The translations under genes and the position numbers were made by a program. This document shows, piece by piece, positions 16,279 through 25,099 of a DNA stretch of 64,000 nucleotides. Position 1 is the stretch's first letter, and each line of letters starts with the position of its first letter. Source of the DNA: an uncultured Winogradskyella sp. (GTDB lineage Bacteria; Bacteroidota; Bacteroidia; Flavobacteriales; Flavobacteriaceae); assembly GCF_947501905.1 (NCBI RefSeq), contig NZ_CANMXL010000001.1:496001-560000 (forward strand), read 5' to 3'. A model generated the notes under the pieces. It was given only the letters and a program-made list of their open reading frames with translations. It was not told the DNA's origin and did not search any database.

Positions 16279-18804
16279 TTGAAGAAACTTTACGCTTTTA
16301 CATTATTACTTCTTTTACTAATCCCTCAAAGTTCTTTTGGGCAAGATGGTAAAAAATACACAATTAACGATATCATTGTTACTGGTAACACCGCATTTAA
16401 TGCTAGCACAATTATTACTTACTCTAGACTCAAAAAAGGACAGGAAGTATCATTTGGAGGAGATAAAATAGGTGAAGCAGTAAAGAAGTTATGGGGCTCT
16501 AATCTATTCAGCACAATTGATATCTATTTTATAAATATCACTGAAGATAATAAAGTTGATATAGAGATTAATCTTTCCGACTTACCAGAACTAAATGAGA
16601 CTAAAGTTCAAGGTGTAAAAAAAGGCAAAGTAGACGAAATTCTAGAAGAAAATAATTTAAAACAACGAGTTAAAGTTACCGAAAACCTTGTTACTACTAC
16701 CAAAAATTATCTTACAAACAAGTATAAGAAAAAAGGATTTTTAAACACTAAAGTTAATGTTATAACATCTGATGTTAAGAACGACTCTATTGAAAAAAAG
16801 AGAGTAAACATGCTTATTAACATAGACAAAGGTAACAAAGTAAAAATCAAATCTATAAAATTTAATGGCAACGATAAGCTATCTGATAAGAAGCTCAGAA
16901 AAGCCATGAAAAACACAAAACAAAAAAACCCAATTCGTTTTTTAAAACGTTCTAAGTATGTTGAAGAAGACTATAAAGAGGACTTAGTCAGTCTTGTCGA
17001 TAAATACAAAGAAAATGGTTATAGAGACGCCCGAGTAATCAAGGATTCTATTATCTATAATGATGATAAAAGCATTAGCTTATTAATAGATGTTGAAGAA
17101 GGGGAGAAATACACATTTGGTAAAATAGATTTTGTAGGTAATACAGTATATACTGATGAGTTTTTGTCTCAAATATTACGTATAGAAGAAGGGGATACTT
17201 ATAATGGTGTTGAACTTAAAAAGCGAATTGCAAACGAAGAAAAACCTGATGGTATAGATATTACAAACATCTACCAAAATACAGGCTATATGTTTTCAAC
17301 AATTAATCCTGTTGAGGTTAGTGCCGATGGGAATGTAATTGACTTAGAAATCAGAATAACTGAAGGTAAGCCTGCTTATTTTAATAGTGTATCAGTTAAA
17401 GGAAATGATATCACTAACGATCATGTTATTTACAGAGAAATAAGAACACGCCCAGGCGAGCTTTACAGTAGAGCAAACATTATTAGAACCATTCGTGAAC
17501 TTGGTCAACTTGGATTTTTTAATGCTCAGGCTATTGTCCCTGATATTAAAAACCCTAATCCAGTTGATGGAACCCTAGATATAGAATATACAGTTGAAGA
17601 GCAAGGCTCTAGTCAGATAGAATTACAAGGTGGCTATGGTGGCGGTGGATTCATTGGCACCTTAGGTTTATCTTTTAATAATTTCTCTTTGAGAAATATA
17701 TTAAATGGTGAGGCATACAAACCTGTTCCACGAGGTGATGGACAGAGTTTAGCCTTAAGATTACAAGCAAGTCAATTTTTTCAAACTTATAGCTTTTCTT
17801 TTAGTGAGCCATGGTTAGGTGGTAAAAAGCCATTTCAATTATCTACATCTATTTCTCACTCAAGACAATTCTTGTTTGACCCCGTAACTAGACGCGCCGA
17901 TAGAAGTAGAAGATTTAATATTACAGGGATTACATTTGGTATCTCAACAAGATTAAAAGAACCAGACGATTATTTCTTGTTTTCTCAGGCATTAAGCTAT
18001 CAACATTACGACTTACAAAATTATAATACGGGTTTATTTACATTTGGTAATGGGTCATCAAATAACCTATCATATACAATTGGCTTAACAAGAAACAACA
18101 CATACAACGACCCTATTTACCCTACAGGAGGTTCAAATTTTTCAGCTTCAGCTAAACTTTCAATCCCTTATTCTTTATTTAATGGTGTAGATTACAAAGC
18201 CTTAAAACAAGAAAGAGATGGACTTGATCCCATTGCGGATTCTGATAGAATCGCCGAAATTGACCAAGAACGTTTTAAATGGCTTGAATTCTACAAAGTA
18301 AAATTTAAGGCTGATTGGTATGCTGAAGTTGCCAAAAAATTAGTTTTAAGACCAAGTGTTGAGTTTGGTTTCTTAGGCGCATACAATAACGATAGAGGTG
18401 TTATTCCTTTTGAGCGTTTCTTCCTAGGAGGTGATGGTCTTGGAAACTTTGCTTTAGATGGTCGAGAAGTAATTCAACTTAGAGGTTATCCTAACCAATC
18501 TCTATCATCACAAGATGGTGGGTCTATCTATAACAAATTCTCATTAGAGTTACGCTACCCAATTACATTAGGTCAAGGTGCAAAAATATACGCATTAACT
18601 TTCGTTGAAGGTGGAGCTTCCGTAAATAGTTTTAGAGATTTTAATCCTTTTAACCTTCAAAGATCTGCTGGTTTAGGTGTTAGAATATTTATGCCTGCCT
18701 TTGGATTATTAGGTATAGACTTTGGTAAGCCATTTGATCCTTTACCAGGGCAAACAAGAGTAGGCGGTTGGGAGACTCACTTTATAATTGGTCAGCAATT
18801 TTAA
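16279..18804 (+). CDS. bamA: Outer membrane protein assembly factor BamA
   Basis: An Omp85-family protein of about 841 residues that folds beta-barrels into the outer membrane. A signal peptide (KKLYAFTLLLLLLIPQSSFGQ) is followed by five POTRA-like repeats (about residues 25-430; for example TINDIIVTGNTAFN, TFGKIDFVGNTVYTDEF and YFNSVSVKGNDITNDHV) and a 16-strand barrel with the lid-loop motif LRGYPNQS. No ATG exists before or in the signal peptide. TTG at 16279, 19 nt after the uppS stop, gives a standard signal peptide and is chosen; an alternative TTG at 16231 would overlap uppS. Two periplasmic OmpH/Skp chaperones follow. Confidence 0.94.
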   Translation: MKKLYAFTLLLLLLIPQSSFGQDGKKYTINDIIVTGNTAFNASTIITYSRLKKGQEVSFGGDKIGEAVKKLWGSNLFSTIDIYFINITEDNKVDIEINLSDLPELNETKVQGVKKGKVDEILEENNLKQRVKVTENLVTTTKNYLTNKYKKKGFLNTKVNVITSDVKNDSIEKKRVNMLINIDKGNKVKIKSIKFNGNDKLSDKKLRKAMKNTKQKNPIRFLKRSKYVEEDYKEDLVSLVDKYKENGYRDARVIKDSIIYNDDKSISLLIDVEEGEKYTFGKIDFVGNTVYTDEFLSQILRIEEGDTYNGVELKKRIANEEKPDGIDITNIYQNTGYMFSTINPVEVSADGNVIDLEIRITEGKPAYFNSVSVKGNDITNDHVIYREIRTRPGELYSRANIIRTIRELGQLGFFNAQAIVPDIKNPNPVDGTLDIEYTVEEQGSSQIELQGGYGGGGFIGTLGLSFNNFSLRNILNGEAYKPVPRGDGQSLALRLQASQFFQTYSFSFSEPWLGGKKPFQLSTSISHSRQFLFDPVTRRADRSRRFNITGITFGISTRLKEPDDYFLFSQALSYQHYDLQNYNTGLFTFGNGSSNNLSYTIGLTRNNTYNDPIYPTGGSNFSASAKLSIPYSLFNGVDYKALKQERDGLDPIADSDRIAEIDQERFKWLEFYKVKFKADWYAEVAKKLVLRPSVEFGFLGAYNNDRGVIPFERFFLGGDGLGNFALDGREVIQLRGYPNQSLSSQDGGSIYNKFSLELRYPITLGQGAKIYALTFVEGGASVNSFRDFNPFNLQRSAGLGVRIFMPAFGLLGIDFGKPFDPLPGQTRVGGWETHFIIGQQF

Positions 18805-18955
18805 CTTTGGCACGATATTTTCTAATAGCTTAATAACATTTCATAGTGGTGTTAAAATTTTTAAGAATATATTTCGTTTATTTGGAGTATAACAAGCATT
18901 TCTTCAAAGTAAGAATGTTCATTAAGCTAGAATCAAATAATTAAAACATACACCT

Positions 18956-20053
18956 ATGAAATTTAAAGTTCTTTACATATTGGCAATAGTTGGTCTAATG
19001 AGCTTTAGCAGTCATGCACAGCGTGGTGTCAGAATTGGCTACATTGATACAGAATATATTCTTGAAAATGTTCCAGATTACCAATCAGCATCAGCACAAT
19101 TAGAAACAAAACTTACTAAATGGAAGTCAGAGATTGAGAAAAAACTGGCAGACATTGAAACAAAGAAAAAGTCTTTAGAAAATGAAAAAGTATTACTTAC
19201 TAAGGAACTTTATGAAGAGCGTTTAGAAGATATTTCATTTGAAGAAGCAGAAATTTTAGATTATCAGCAAAAGCGTTTTGGTCCAGGTGGAGATATGATT
19301 ATACAACGTACACAGTTAATTCAACCTGTACAAGATCAAATATATGCAGCAGTAAAAGAAATAGCTGAAAACAAAAAATATGATTTTGTTTTTGATAAAA
19401 ATGCAGATTTCTTGATGTTATATTCTGCGGAACGTTTTGATATAAGTGAGCAGGTTTTAAAAATAATTACTCGAGCATCTGCACGAGAACAGGCTAAAAC
19501 CAAAAAAGAGAAAAGAGCTTTAGAAAAAGAAGCCGCTATTCCTGAAGTAAATAGCACAAAAGATGAACGTGCAAAAGCTTTAGAAGAGCGAAAAGCTCAA
19601 CGCAAAGCAGAACTAGAACAAAAACGTTTGGATCGTGAAAAAGCTTTAGAAGAGCGTAGACAAAAACAAAAAGATGCGCGAGAGGCTAAGAAAAAAGAAG
19701 CAGAAGCAAGAAGACAGAAAGCTTTAGACGCAAGAAATAATGGAAATGCAAAATCTGAAAAAGAGGAAGCAACTAAAACTACTGATACTTCAGCTAGCAA
19801 AACTGCTAACCTTAGTGAAAAAGCCAAGAGCAGTGTAAAAACTGACTCTACAAAAGCTATGACACCTAAAGAAATACAAGATGCAAAGCGTAAAAAAGCA
19901 ATTGCAGACCGAGAAGCTAGAAAGAAAGTTTTAGAAGAGCGTAAAAAGAAAATACTAGAACAACGTAAAAAAGCCAGAGAAGAACGATTAGAGCAGTTGA
20001 GAAAAAATGACTCTATCCGTAAGGCTAAAGCCAAGGAAAAAGACAATAATTAA
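18956..20053 (+). CDS. OmpH/Skp-family periplasmic chaperone with long charged tail
   Basis: A 365-residue exported protein with a signal peptide (MKFKVLYILAIVGLMSFSSHAQ). Residues about 25-180 form an OmpH/Skp domain (RIGYIDTEYILENVPDYQSA, long coiled-coil hairpin, KYDFVFDKNADFLMLYSA). About 185 further residues are almost only Lys, Arg, Glu, Ala and Gln, a predicted single long helix with repeats such as ALEERKAQRKAELEQKR. Skp holds unfolded outer-membrane proteins for BamA. The tail is absent from the second OmpH gene 40 nt downstream and roughly doubles the usual length. Location behind bamA supports the chaperone role; the tail's job is unknown. Confidence 0.88.
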   Translation: MKFKVLYILAIVGLMSFSSHAQRGVRIGYIDTEYILENVPDYQSASAQLETKLTKWKSEIEKKLADIETKKKSLENEKVLLTKELYEERLEDISFEEAEILDYQQKRFGPGGDMIIQRTQLIQPVQDQIYAAVKEIAENKKYDFVFDKNADFLMLYSAERFDISEQVLKIITRASAREQAKTKKEKRALEKEAAIPEVNSTKDERAKALEERKAQRKAELEQKRLDREKALEERRQKQKDAREAKKKEAEARRQKALDARNNGNAKSEKEEATKTTDTSASKTANLSEKAKSSVKTDSTKAMTPKEIQDAKRKKAIADREARKKVLEERKKKILEQRKKAREERLEQLRKNDSIRKAKAKEKDNN

Positions 20054-20093
20054 AAAGTTAGAATAACTAAAAACACGTAAATATTAAAATAAA

Positions 20094-20594
20094 ATGAAAC
20101 GATTAAAAACTCTATTATTAGCAATTATACTTTTTGTAGGAGGTACAAGTTTGAGCAATGCCCAAAGTAAAATTGCACATATTAATCTTGGTGAAATTAT
20201 TACCTCAATGCCAGAATATAAGGCTGCACAAGGCGAAATCGAGCAACTAACTAAGACATATGAAACTGAGATTCAAGCTGCCTTTAAAGAGATTGATGAT
20301 AAAGCAAAACAATATACTGCTGAGGGTCCATCTCAAACAGATGATGAAAACAAAAAGCGTAAAGTAGAGCTTGATGGTATGCAACAAAGTCTTGCTGTTT
20401 TCCAACAAACTGCTCAGAAAGATATCATGGATAAAGAAGCGGCAAAAATTAAGCCTATCAGAGAGAAAGCTCAGGCTGCTGTGAAAAAAGTTGCTGCTGC
20501 TTTAGGCTACGATTATGTATTAGACTTATCTACGTTGGTTGTAGCTACAGGTAAGGATATAACTCCTGAAGTAAAAAAAGAATTAGGTATATAA
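20094..20594 (+). CDS. OmpH/Skp-family periplasmic chaperone
   Basis: A 166-residue exported protein of normal Skp length. A signal peptide (MKRLKTLLLAIILFVGGTSLSNAQ) is followed by SKIAHINLGEIITSMPEYKAA, a Lys/Glu/Gln-rich coiled-coil arm (about 45-125) and the C-terminal strand AAALGYDYVLDLSTLVVA. It is clearly divergent from its neighbour at 18956, so the pair is an old duplication. It should carry unfolded beta-barrel proteins across the periplasm to BamA. A terminator lies 29 nt after its stop, ending the bamA-ompH-ompH group. Confidence 0.92.
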   Translation: MKRLKTLLLAIILFVGGTSLSNAQSKIAHINLGEIITSMPEYKAAQGEIEQLTKTYETEIQAAFKEIDDKAKQYTAEGPSQTDDENKKRKVELDGMQQSLAVFQQTAQKDIMDKEAAKIKPIREKAQAAVKKVAAALGYDYVLDLSTLVVATGKDITPEVKKELGI

Positions 20595-20622
20595 GCTTTA
20601 ATTCCATCAAAAAAAATATAAT

Positions 20623-20653
20623 AAAGCCGCTTTTTAAAAGCGGCTTTTTATTT
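20623..20653 (+). terminator. Terminator after the ompH pair
   Basis: aaagccgc (20623-20630) pairs with gcggcttt (20640-20647) around an A/T inner stem, followed by a T-rich tract that merges with the murI -7 element. Confidence 0.85.
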
Positions 20654-20656
20654 TTG
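20649..20656 (+). promoter_or_regulatory. Candidate murI promoter inside the terminator T tract
   Basis: TATTTTTG matches TAnnTTTG and ends only 5 nt before the murI ATG at 20662, so the transcript would start at or near the start codon (leaderless). No convincing -33 TTG is seen. Confidence 0.45.
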
Positions 20657-20661
20657 TAATT

Positions 20662-21441
20662 ATGAGTACAAATCCTATCGGCATATTTGATTCTGGAATC
20701 GGTGGCACATCTATTTTTAAAGAAATACATACGCTAATGCCTAATGAAAATATAATCTATCTAGCCGATAGCGCCAATGCACCCTATGGTAATAAATCCA
20801 AAGAGCGAATACAAGAATTAAGTATAAAGAATACTGAACTACTCATTAGTAAAGGTTGTAAAATTATAGTCGTAGCATGTAATACAGCTACAACCAATGC
20901 GATTGACCATTTAAGAAATACGTATAGTATTCCGTTTATTGGTATTGAACCAGCTATAAAACCCGCGTCTTTAAATACAAAAACCAAATCTATTGGCATC
21001 TTAGCTACAAAAGGTACATTAGGCAGTACTCTATTCCATAAAACAACAGATTTGTATGCTAATGGCGTTACAATTATTGAGAAAGAAGGAGAAGGCATCG
21101 TAACACTTATGGAAGAAGGAAAATTGTACTCTAATGAAATGCAAATGCTTTTAGATAAGTATACCAAACCCATGTTAGAGGCTAATATTGATTATCTGGT
21201 ATTAGGGTGCACTCATTACCCATATCTTACACCTATTCTCTCTAAAATATTACCTAAGCATATTAAAATCATAGATTCTGGTTTTGCTGTAGCACAACAA
21301 ACAAAATCCGTTTTAGAACAAAATTCTATTCTAAATACTTCAGTTATTAAACCTAATATAGAATTTTACACGAATACTACTACTTCTATTTTAAATGAGA
21401 TATTAGAAAGGAAATTTAATGTTGAATACCTAGATTTTTAA
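20662..21441 (+). CDS. murI: Glutamate racemase
   Basis: A 259-residue cofactor-independent racemase that makes D-glutamate for peptidoglycan. The N-terminal GIFDSGIGGTSIFKEI holds the Asp10/Ser11 pair. The two catalytic cysteines are Cys73 (VACNTATTNA) and Cys183 (LGCTHYPYL), the latter with the neighbouring His185. ADSANAPYG near 36-43 is also conserved. The ATG at 20662 lies 5 nt after a TAnnTTTG box. Its TAA overlaps the stop of the convergent gamma carbonic anhydrase gene by 3 nt in a 4-nt window. It continues the cell-envelope theme of uppS and bamA but is a separate transcript by terminator placement. Confidence 0.96.
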   Translation: MSTNPIGIFDSGIGGTSIFKEIHTLMPNENIIYLADSANAPYGNKSKERIQELSIKNTELLISKGCKIIVVACNTATTNAIDHLRNTYSIPFIGIEPAIKPASLNTKTKSIGILATKGTLGSTLFHKTTDLYANGVTIIEKEGEGIVTLMEEGKLYSNEMQMLLDKYTKPMLEANIDYLVLGCTHYPYLTPILSKILPKHIKIIDSGFAVAQQTKSVLEQNSILNTSVIKPNIEFYTNTTTSILNEILERKFNVEYLDF

Positions 21442-21953
21442 TCCTTAAACCAACTAGAGTACTTAACATAATTATTGGCAATTCTATTTATTTCACCAGA
21501 AACTAATTCTGGACTAATCTCTTTTATTTTTTTTGCGGGCATGCCTGCATAAACACTTCCTGATTCTATAATGGTATTTTTTGTAACAACAGCTCCTGCT
21601 GCAATTATACTATTACTTTCTATAACGCAATCGTCCATAACTATACTTCCCATGCCAATAAGGACATTGTCTTTTATAGTACAACCATGCACTATAGCAT
21701 TGTGTCCAATAGATACATTGTTTCCAATTGTAGTCGGTGATTTTTGATATGTAGCATGGATAACTGCACCGTCTTGTACATTAACCTTATTACCGATTTT
21801 TATAAAATGAACATCTCCACGTAATACTGCATTAAACCATATACTGCATTGTTTACCAATAGTGACTTCGCCAACTATAGTGGCATTTTCTGCAATAAAG
21901 CAATCTTCTGAAATTTGTGGATGTTTACCGTTTACTGGTTTGATTATTGGCAT
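21438..21953 (-). CDS. Gamma carbonic anhydrase family protein (left-handed beta-helix)
   Basis: A 171-residue hexapeptide-repeat protein forming a left-handed beta-helix. The three histidines expected to bind metal at the trimer interface are present as His66 (GAVIHATY), His84 and His89 (IGHNAIVHGC). The GEVTIGKQCSIWFNAVLRGD segment near 28-47 is typical of the YrdA/CaiE-like gamma carbonic anhydrase group. Hydration of carbon dioxide is possible, but many family members have not shown activity. The gene is 15 nt downstream of the LytTR regulator gene and may be its distal operon partner. It converges on murI with overlapping stops. Confidence 0.88.
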   Translation of the reverse strand: MPIIKPVNGKHPQISEDCFIAENATIVGEVTIGKQCSIWFNAVLRGDVHFIKIGNKVNVQDGAVIHATYQKSPTTIGNNVSIGHNAIVHGCTIKDNVLIGMGSIVMDDCVIESNSIIAAGAVVTKNTIIESGSVYAGMPAKKIKEISPELVSGEINRIANNYVKYSSWFKD

Positions 21954-21968
21954 GTCTGAAAGATTAAT

Positions 21969-22703
21969 TTATTTGAAGTACGATAATAAATCAGATTTTT
22001 TTGAAGCAGAAACCATAATTTCTTTGCCGTTGCTTAACACAATACTTCCACCTTTTCCTTTAAGGTATTTTACAATTTCGTCTACGTTAACCAAATAACT
22101 TTTATGTACTCTAGCAAAATTTGCAGCAGACAATGCTTCCTCTATATATTTTAAAGTTTTACTTACCAACTTTTTTTTGTTATCCTTTAAAAAGATTTCT
22201 GTGTAATTATCGTCGGCTTTGCAATACAGAATGTTATTGGTTTCTAAAACCTCAAAACCATTTTGCTGTGGTATGGTAATCTTTCCATCAACGCTATTAG
22301 TTTTAGGCACTAAAACTTGATCTTGTAAAGCATCTTCTTTTGAGCGGATTTCAGTAACATAATCAACAGCCTTAATCAGCTCATCAATAGAGATAGGTTT
22401 CATTAAATAGTAGGAGGCATGTGCATTTAGCGCATCTATAGCATAATGGTTATATGCTGTAACAAATATGGTTTGAAAATCGATGTCGCCAACCTTATCT
22501 AATAAGTCAAATGCATTGCCATATGGCATTTCTACATCTAAGAAGACTACATCTAAATTATTATTTCTAATTAACACAAGAGCTTCATCTACATTTTCAG
22601 CTTCACCTAAAACCGAAATATTTGGGCAATACTTTGCTAAATAATTCTTTAAGATATCTCTACTTGTTTTTTCGTCCTCGACAATAATAGCATTTAACTT
22701 CAT
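21969..22703 (-). CDS. LytTR-family response regulator
   Basis: A 244-residue two-component regulator. The receiver domain (residues 1-120) has the acidic pair Glu9/Asp10, phospho-acceptor Asp56 (VVFLDVEMPYG), a threonine in FVTAYN and the conserved Lys in YLMKPI. The C-terminal LytTR DNA-binding domain (about 140-244) shows ILYCKADDNYTEIFLKD and FARVHKSYLVNVDEI. LytTR domains bind short direct repeats rather than palindromes. The gene lies 7 nt downstream of the LytS-type kinase and is its obvious partner. Confidence 0.93.
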   Translation of the reverse strand: MKLNAIIVEDEKTSRDILKNYLAKYCPNISVLGEAENVDEALVLIRNNNLDVVFLDVEMPYGNAFDLLDKVGDIDFQTIFVTAYNHYAIDALNAHASYYLMKPISIDELIKAVDYVTEIRSKEDALQDQVLVPKTNSVDGKITIPQQNGFEVLETNNILYCKADDNYTEIFLKDNKKKLVSKTLKYIEEALSAANFARVHKSYLVNVDEIVKYLKGKGGSIVLSNGKEIMVSASKKSDLLSYFK

Positions 22704-22710
22704 AGTACAA

Positions 22711-24879
22711 TCAATCTTTTTTTAAGGTTACCTCTACTCTAGTTCCAGTATCTTTCGTATTCTGATAATCTTCAATGGATACATCAACTTTATCTTTATA
22801 CATATCATTGAGTATCTGAATTCGCTTTTTAATATTACTCAATCCTTTAGAATTATGCTTCTTTTGATTATCTGTTTTTAAGATTTTTGAGCGTTCACGA
22901 CCCACTCCATCATCTATTATAGATATTGAAATTTCATCTTTGGATATTGGTTTGATTTCAATTTTAAGCATTCCTCTTTCTTTCTTATAGCGTAGTCCAT
23001 GCCATACTGCATTTTCTATATAAGGCTGTAATAACATTGGTGGGATTTCAAAATCATCTACATCTATTGAATCATTTATATCTATGGTATAATCAAACTT
23101 ATCTTTAAATCTAAAGTGTTCTAGCTTGGTATATAATTCGAGTAATTCTATTTCTTTTTTGAGTGGAATAAAATCTTCTTCGCTATTTTCTAAAACAGCA
23201 CGCATTAAAAACGAAAAGTCAGACAGATACTTATTTGCTGTCCGCTCATCATTTACAGCTATAAAACTATTTACAGAATTTAGCGCATTAAAAATAAAAT
23301 GAGGATTCATTTGACTTCTTAGTGATTTAAGAGCTAACATATTATTTGCCAGTCGTTGTCCCTTGATATACTTGTAGGTAAAGTATGCAGCTATAAGCAA
23401 CAATGTAAGTCCACTGATTAGAGAATAAATAATAATACTTTGTGTCCTATTTCTTTCTGTTGTTAGTTCATACCGACTTCTACTCAACTCTCGATCATTC
23501 TCTAAACTTTTAATCCTTAGTTGGTTTTCTATAAGGTTACGTGATACTCGAGCAGATTGAGATATCTCTTGTTGTTTTTTTAAGTATAGTTTATCAACAG
23601 ATGCCATAAATGCTTCAAATTCTATTTTGGCTTTATCATATTCCCCCAACCGTTCAAACACATCAACTTTACGCCTTTGCGCATCTTTCTTTACTTCTAA
23701 ATCACCTCTTTTATCAGCTTCGACAATACTTTCATCCAAATACGGAATAGCTTCATCATACTTTTTTTGTAGTATTAATGCATTACCAATTTTATAGTTT
23801 TGTTTTTGAGGTGTTATTGGGCTATTATTAGAGATTATAGAATCTGCTTCAATAGTTTTTACATCTTCTACCACTTCTTTCCTCAAGGAAATTTCATCAT
23901 CATAATTCCTATTTTCATTATTAAACTCAGCTACAGTAACCTTTTCTTCAACAGAACGCTTTTTACTTTCTTGTTCAGCAAGATTTAAGGAACTATTAAA
24001 TAAGGTTTTTGCTTTTTGAGTATTACCAGCAGCATTGTACGCTTGAGCAATTTTGGAGTTTAAATCTGTAATCTTAGGACCAATAGCATAAGTAGTCGCA
24101 AAATCTAAACTCTTTTCGTAAGAATCAATAGCCTTAGTAATCTCTTTTGTTTTTAAATAGACATCTCCCAAACCTTCATATAACTCTGTTTTTTGATAGT
24201 TGGTTAACTCATTCTCTTTTATACTCTTATATGTATCTATTCCTTTTTTGTAATTTTTATTTGCTGTATAAGCTTTTGCTAACTTGATTTTGGTTTCACT
24301 TTTATCTTGATTCTGTAAAGCAATTTTATAGTTAGTAACAGACAAATCGTATTGTCCCCAATACATATATAAATCGCCCAAGGTTTGATATGCTTCTGCA
24401 TTTTGAGGTTGAGACACGCTCTTATCTAAAGCATCGGCAATAAATTGTATGCTTCGTTCCGCATCATTTTTTAGATAAGTATCTGCCGAGTCTATTAATT
24501 GATTAAAGGCTTGAATTGTTTTTTTGCGTAGTTCTTTTTGAGTTGGCTTTGGGTCTTGTGGATACACTTCAATTAAAAGACGGTCATTGCTTTTAATCGT
24601 ATGGTAAACCGTTTGAAAATCCTCATGACTTATAATTACTTGATCGCCAACTTTAACTTTAATCTTAAAATTCCCATCGTATCCAGTTGTAATATATGTT
24701 CCGCCATTTACCTGAATAGCTGCTTTTGGAATAGGTTCGTAAGAGTATTTTTCTCGCACAGAACCTCTTACTGTAAAATATTCATCCTCCTGTGCTATTG
24801 GTTCATTTTGGGCATATCCAAAAACCACAACTAGGTTTAGCAAGAAGAATAATACTGAAATTTTAATATTAGAGTACAC
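22711..24879 (-). CDS. LytS-type sensor histidine kinase with TPR sensor region
   Basis: A 722-residue membrane kinase, partner of the LytTR regulator 7 nt downstream. A signal-like N-terminus (SNIKISVLFFLLNLVVVFGYAQ) is followed by a carboxypeptidase-regulatory-like beta domain (about 35-110, TVRGSVREKYSYEPIPKAAI) and many tetratricopeptide repeats (about 115-440). Then come a coiled coil, one membrane helix at about 481-503, and a LytS-type kinase core with His527 (MNPHFIFNALNS), IENAVWHG, IDDGVG and HNSKGLSNIKKRI. The repeats therefore probably lie in the periplasm. The start is GTG at 24879, because no ATG precedes the signal sequence. The stimulus is unknown. The proximity of the PorP/SprF-adhesin pair suggests, but does not show, control of surface structures. 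Confidence 0.88.
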   Translation of the reverse strand: MYSNIKISVLFFLLNLVVVFGYAQNEPIAQEDEYFTVRGSVREKYSYEPIPKAAIQVNGGTYITTGYDGNFKIKVKVGDQVIISHEDFQTVYHTIKSNDRLLIEVYPQDPKPTQKELRKKTIQAFNQLIDSADTYLKNDAERSIQFIADALDKSVSQPQNAEAYQTLGDLYMYWGQYDLSVTNYKIALQNQDKSETKIKLAKAYTANKNYKKGIDTYKSIKENELTNYQKTELYEGLGDVYLKTKEITKAIDSYEKSLDFATTYAIGPKITDLNSKIAQAYNAAGNTQKAKTLFNSSLNLAEQESKKRSVEEKVTVAEFNNENRNYDDEISLRKEVVEDVKTIEADSIISNNSPITPQKQNYKIGNALILQKKYDEAIPYLDESIVEADKRGDLEVKKDAQRRKVDVFERLGEYDKAKIEFEAFMASVDKLYLKKQQEISQSARVSRNLIENQLRIKSLENDRELSRSRYELTTERNRTQSIIIYSLISGLTLLLIAAYFTYKYIKGQRLANNMLALKSLRSQMNPHFIFNALNSVNSFIAVNDERTANKYLSDFSFLMRAVLENSEEDFIPLKKEIELLELYTKLEHFRFKDKFDYTIDINDSIDVDDFEIPPMLLQPYIENAVWHGLRYKKERGMLKIEIKPISKDEISISIIDDGVGRERSKILKTDNQKKHNSKGLSNIKKRIQILNDMYKDKVDVSIEDYQNTKDTGTRVEVTLKKD

Positions 24880-25063
24880 CAGTTAAGTATTAATTTTCAA
24901 TAAACTTAGTGAGTTTAATTGATTATAAAAAATGAACTCTTTGTAGATTCGCTTGCTATAATGAATGAAACTGCTACTTTACTAACTCAAAAGAGGTTTT
25001 CACTCATTCTCCTTATAATTTCAAGCATTTTGTCTTTATTCTGAAAAAAGAAAAACAGTAAAC

Positions 25064-25096
25064 AAAAACGCCTCGATATTTTATCAAGGCGTTTTT
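25064..25096 (-). terminator. Terminator after the PorP/SprF gene
   Basis: aaaaacgcct (25064-25073) pairs with aggcgttttt (25087-25096); an inner gata/tatc pairing extends the stem. On the minus strand it runs into a T-rich tract 4 nt after the gene's stop, separating the adhesin/PorP unit from the kinase genes. Confidence 0.85.
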
Positions 25097-25099
25097 GTA

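Noticed and set aside
19597-20046. 149-residue open frame on the minus strand
   Set aside because: It is antisense to the Lys/Arg/Glu tail of the OmpH gene; low complexity and no start context.
18956-20594. Tandem ompH genes as an assembly duplication
   Set aside because: The two proteins differ greatly in sequence and length, so they are ancient paralogues.
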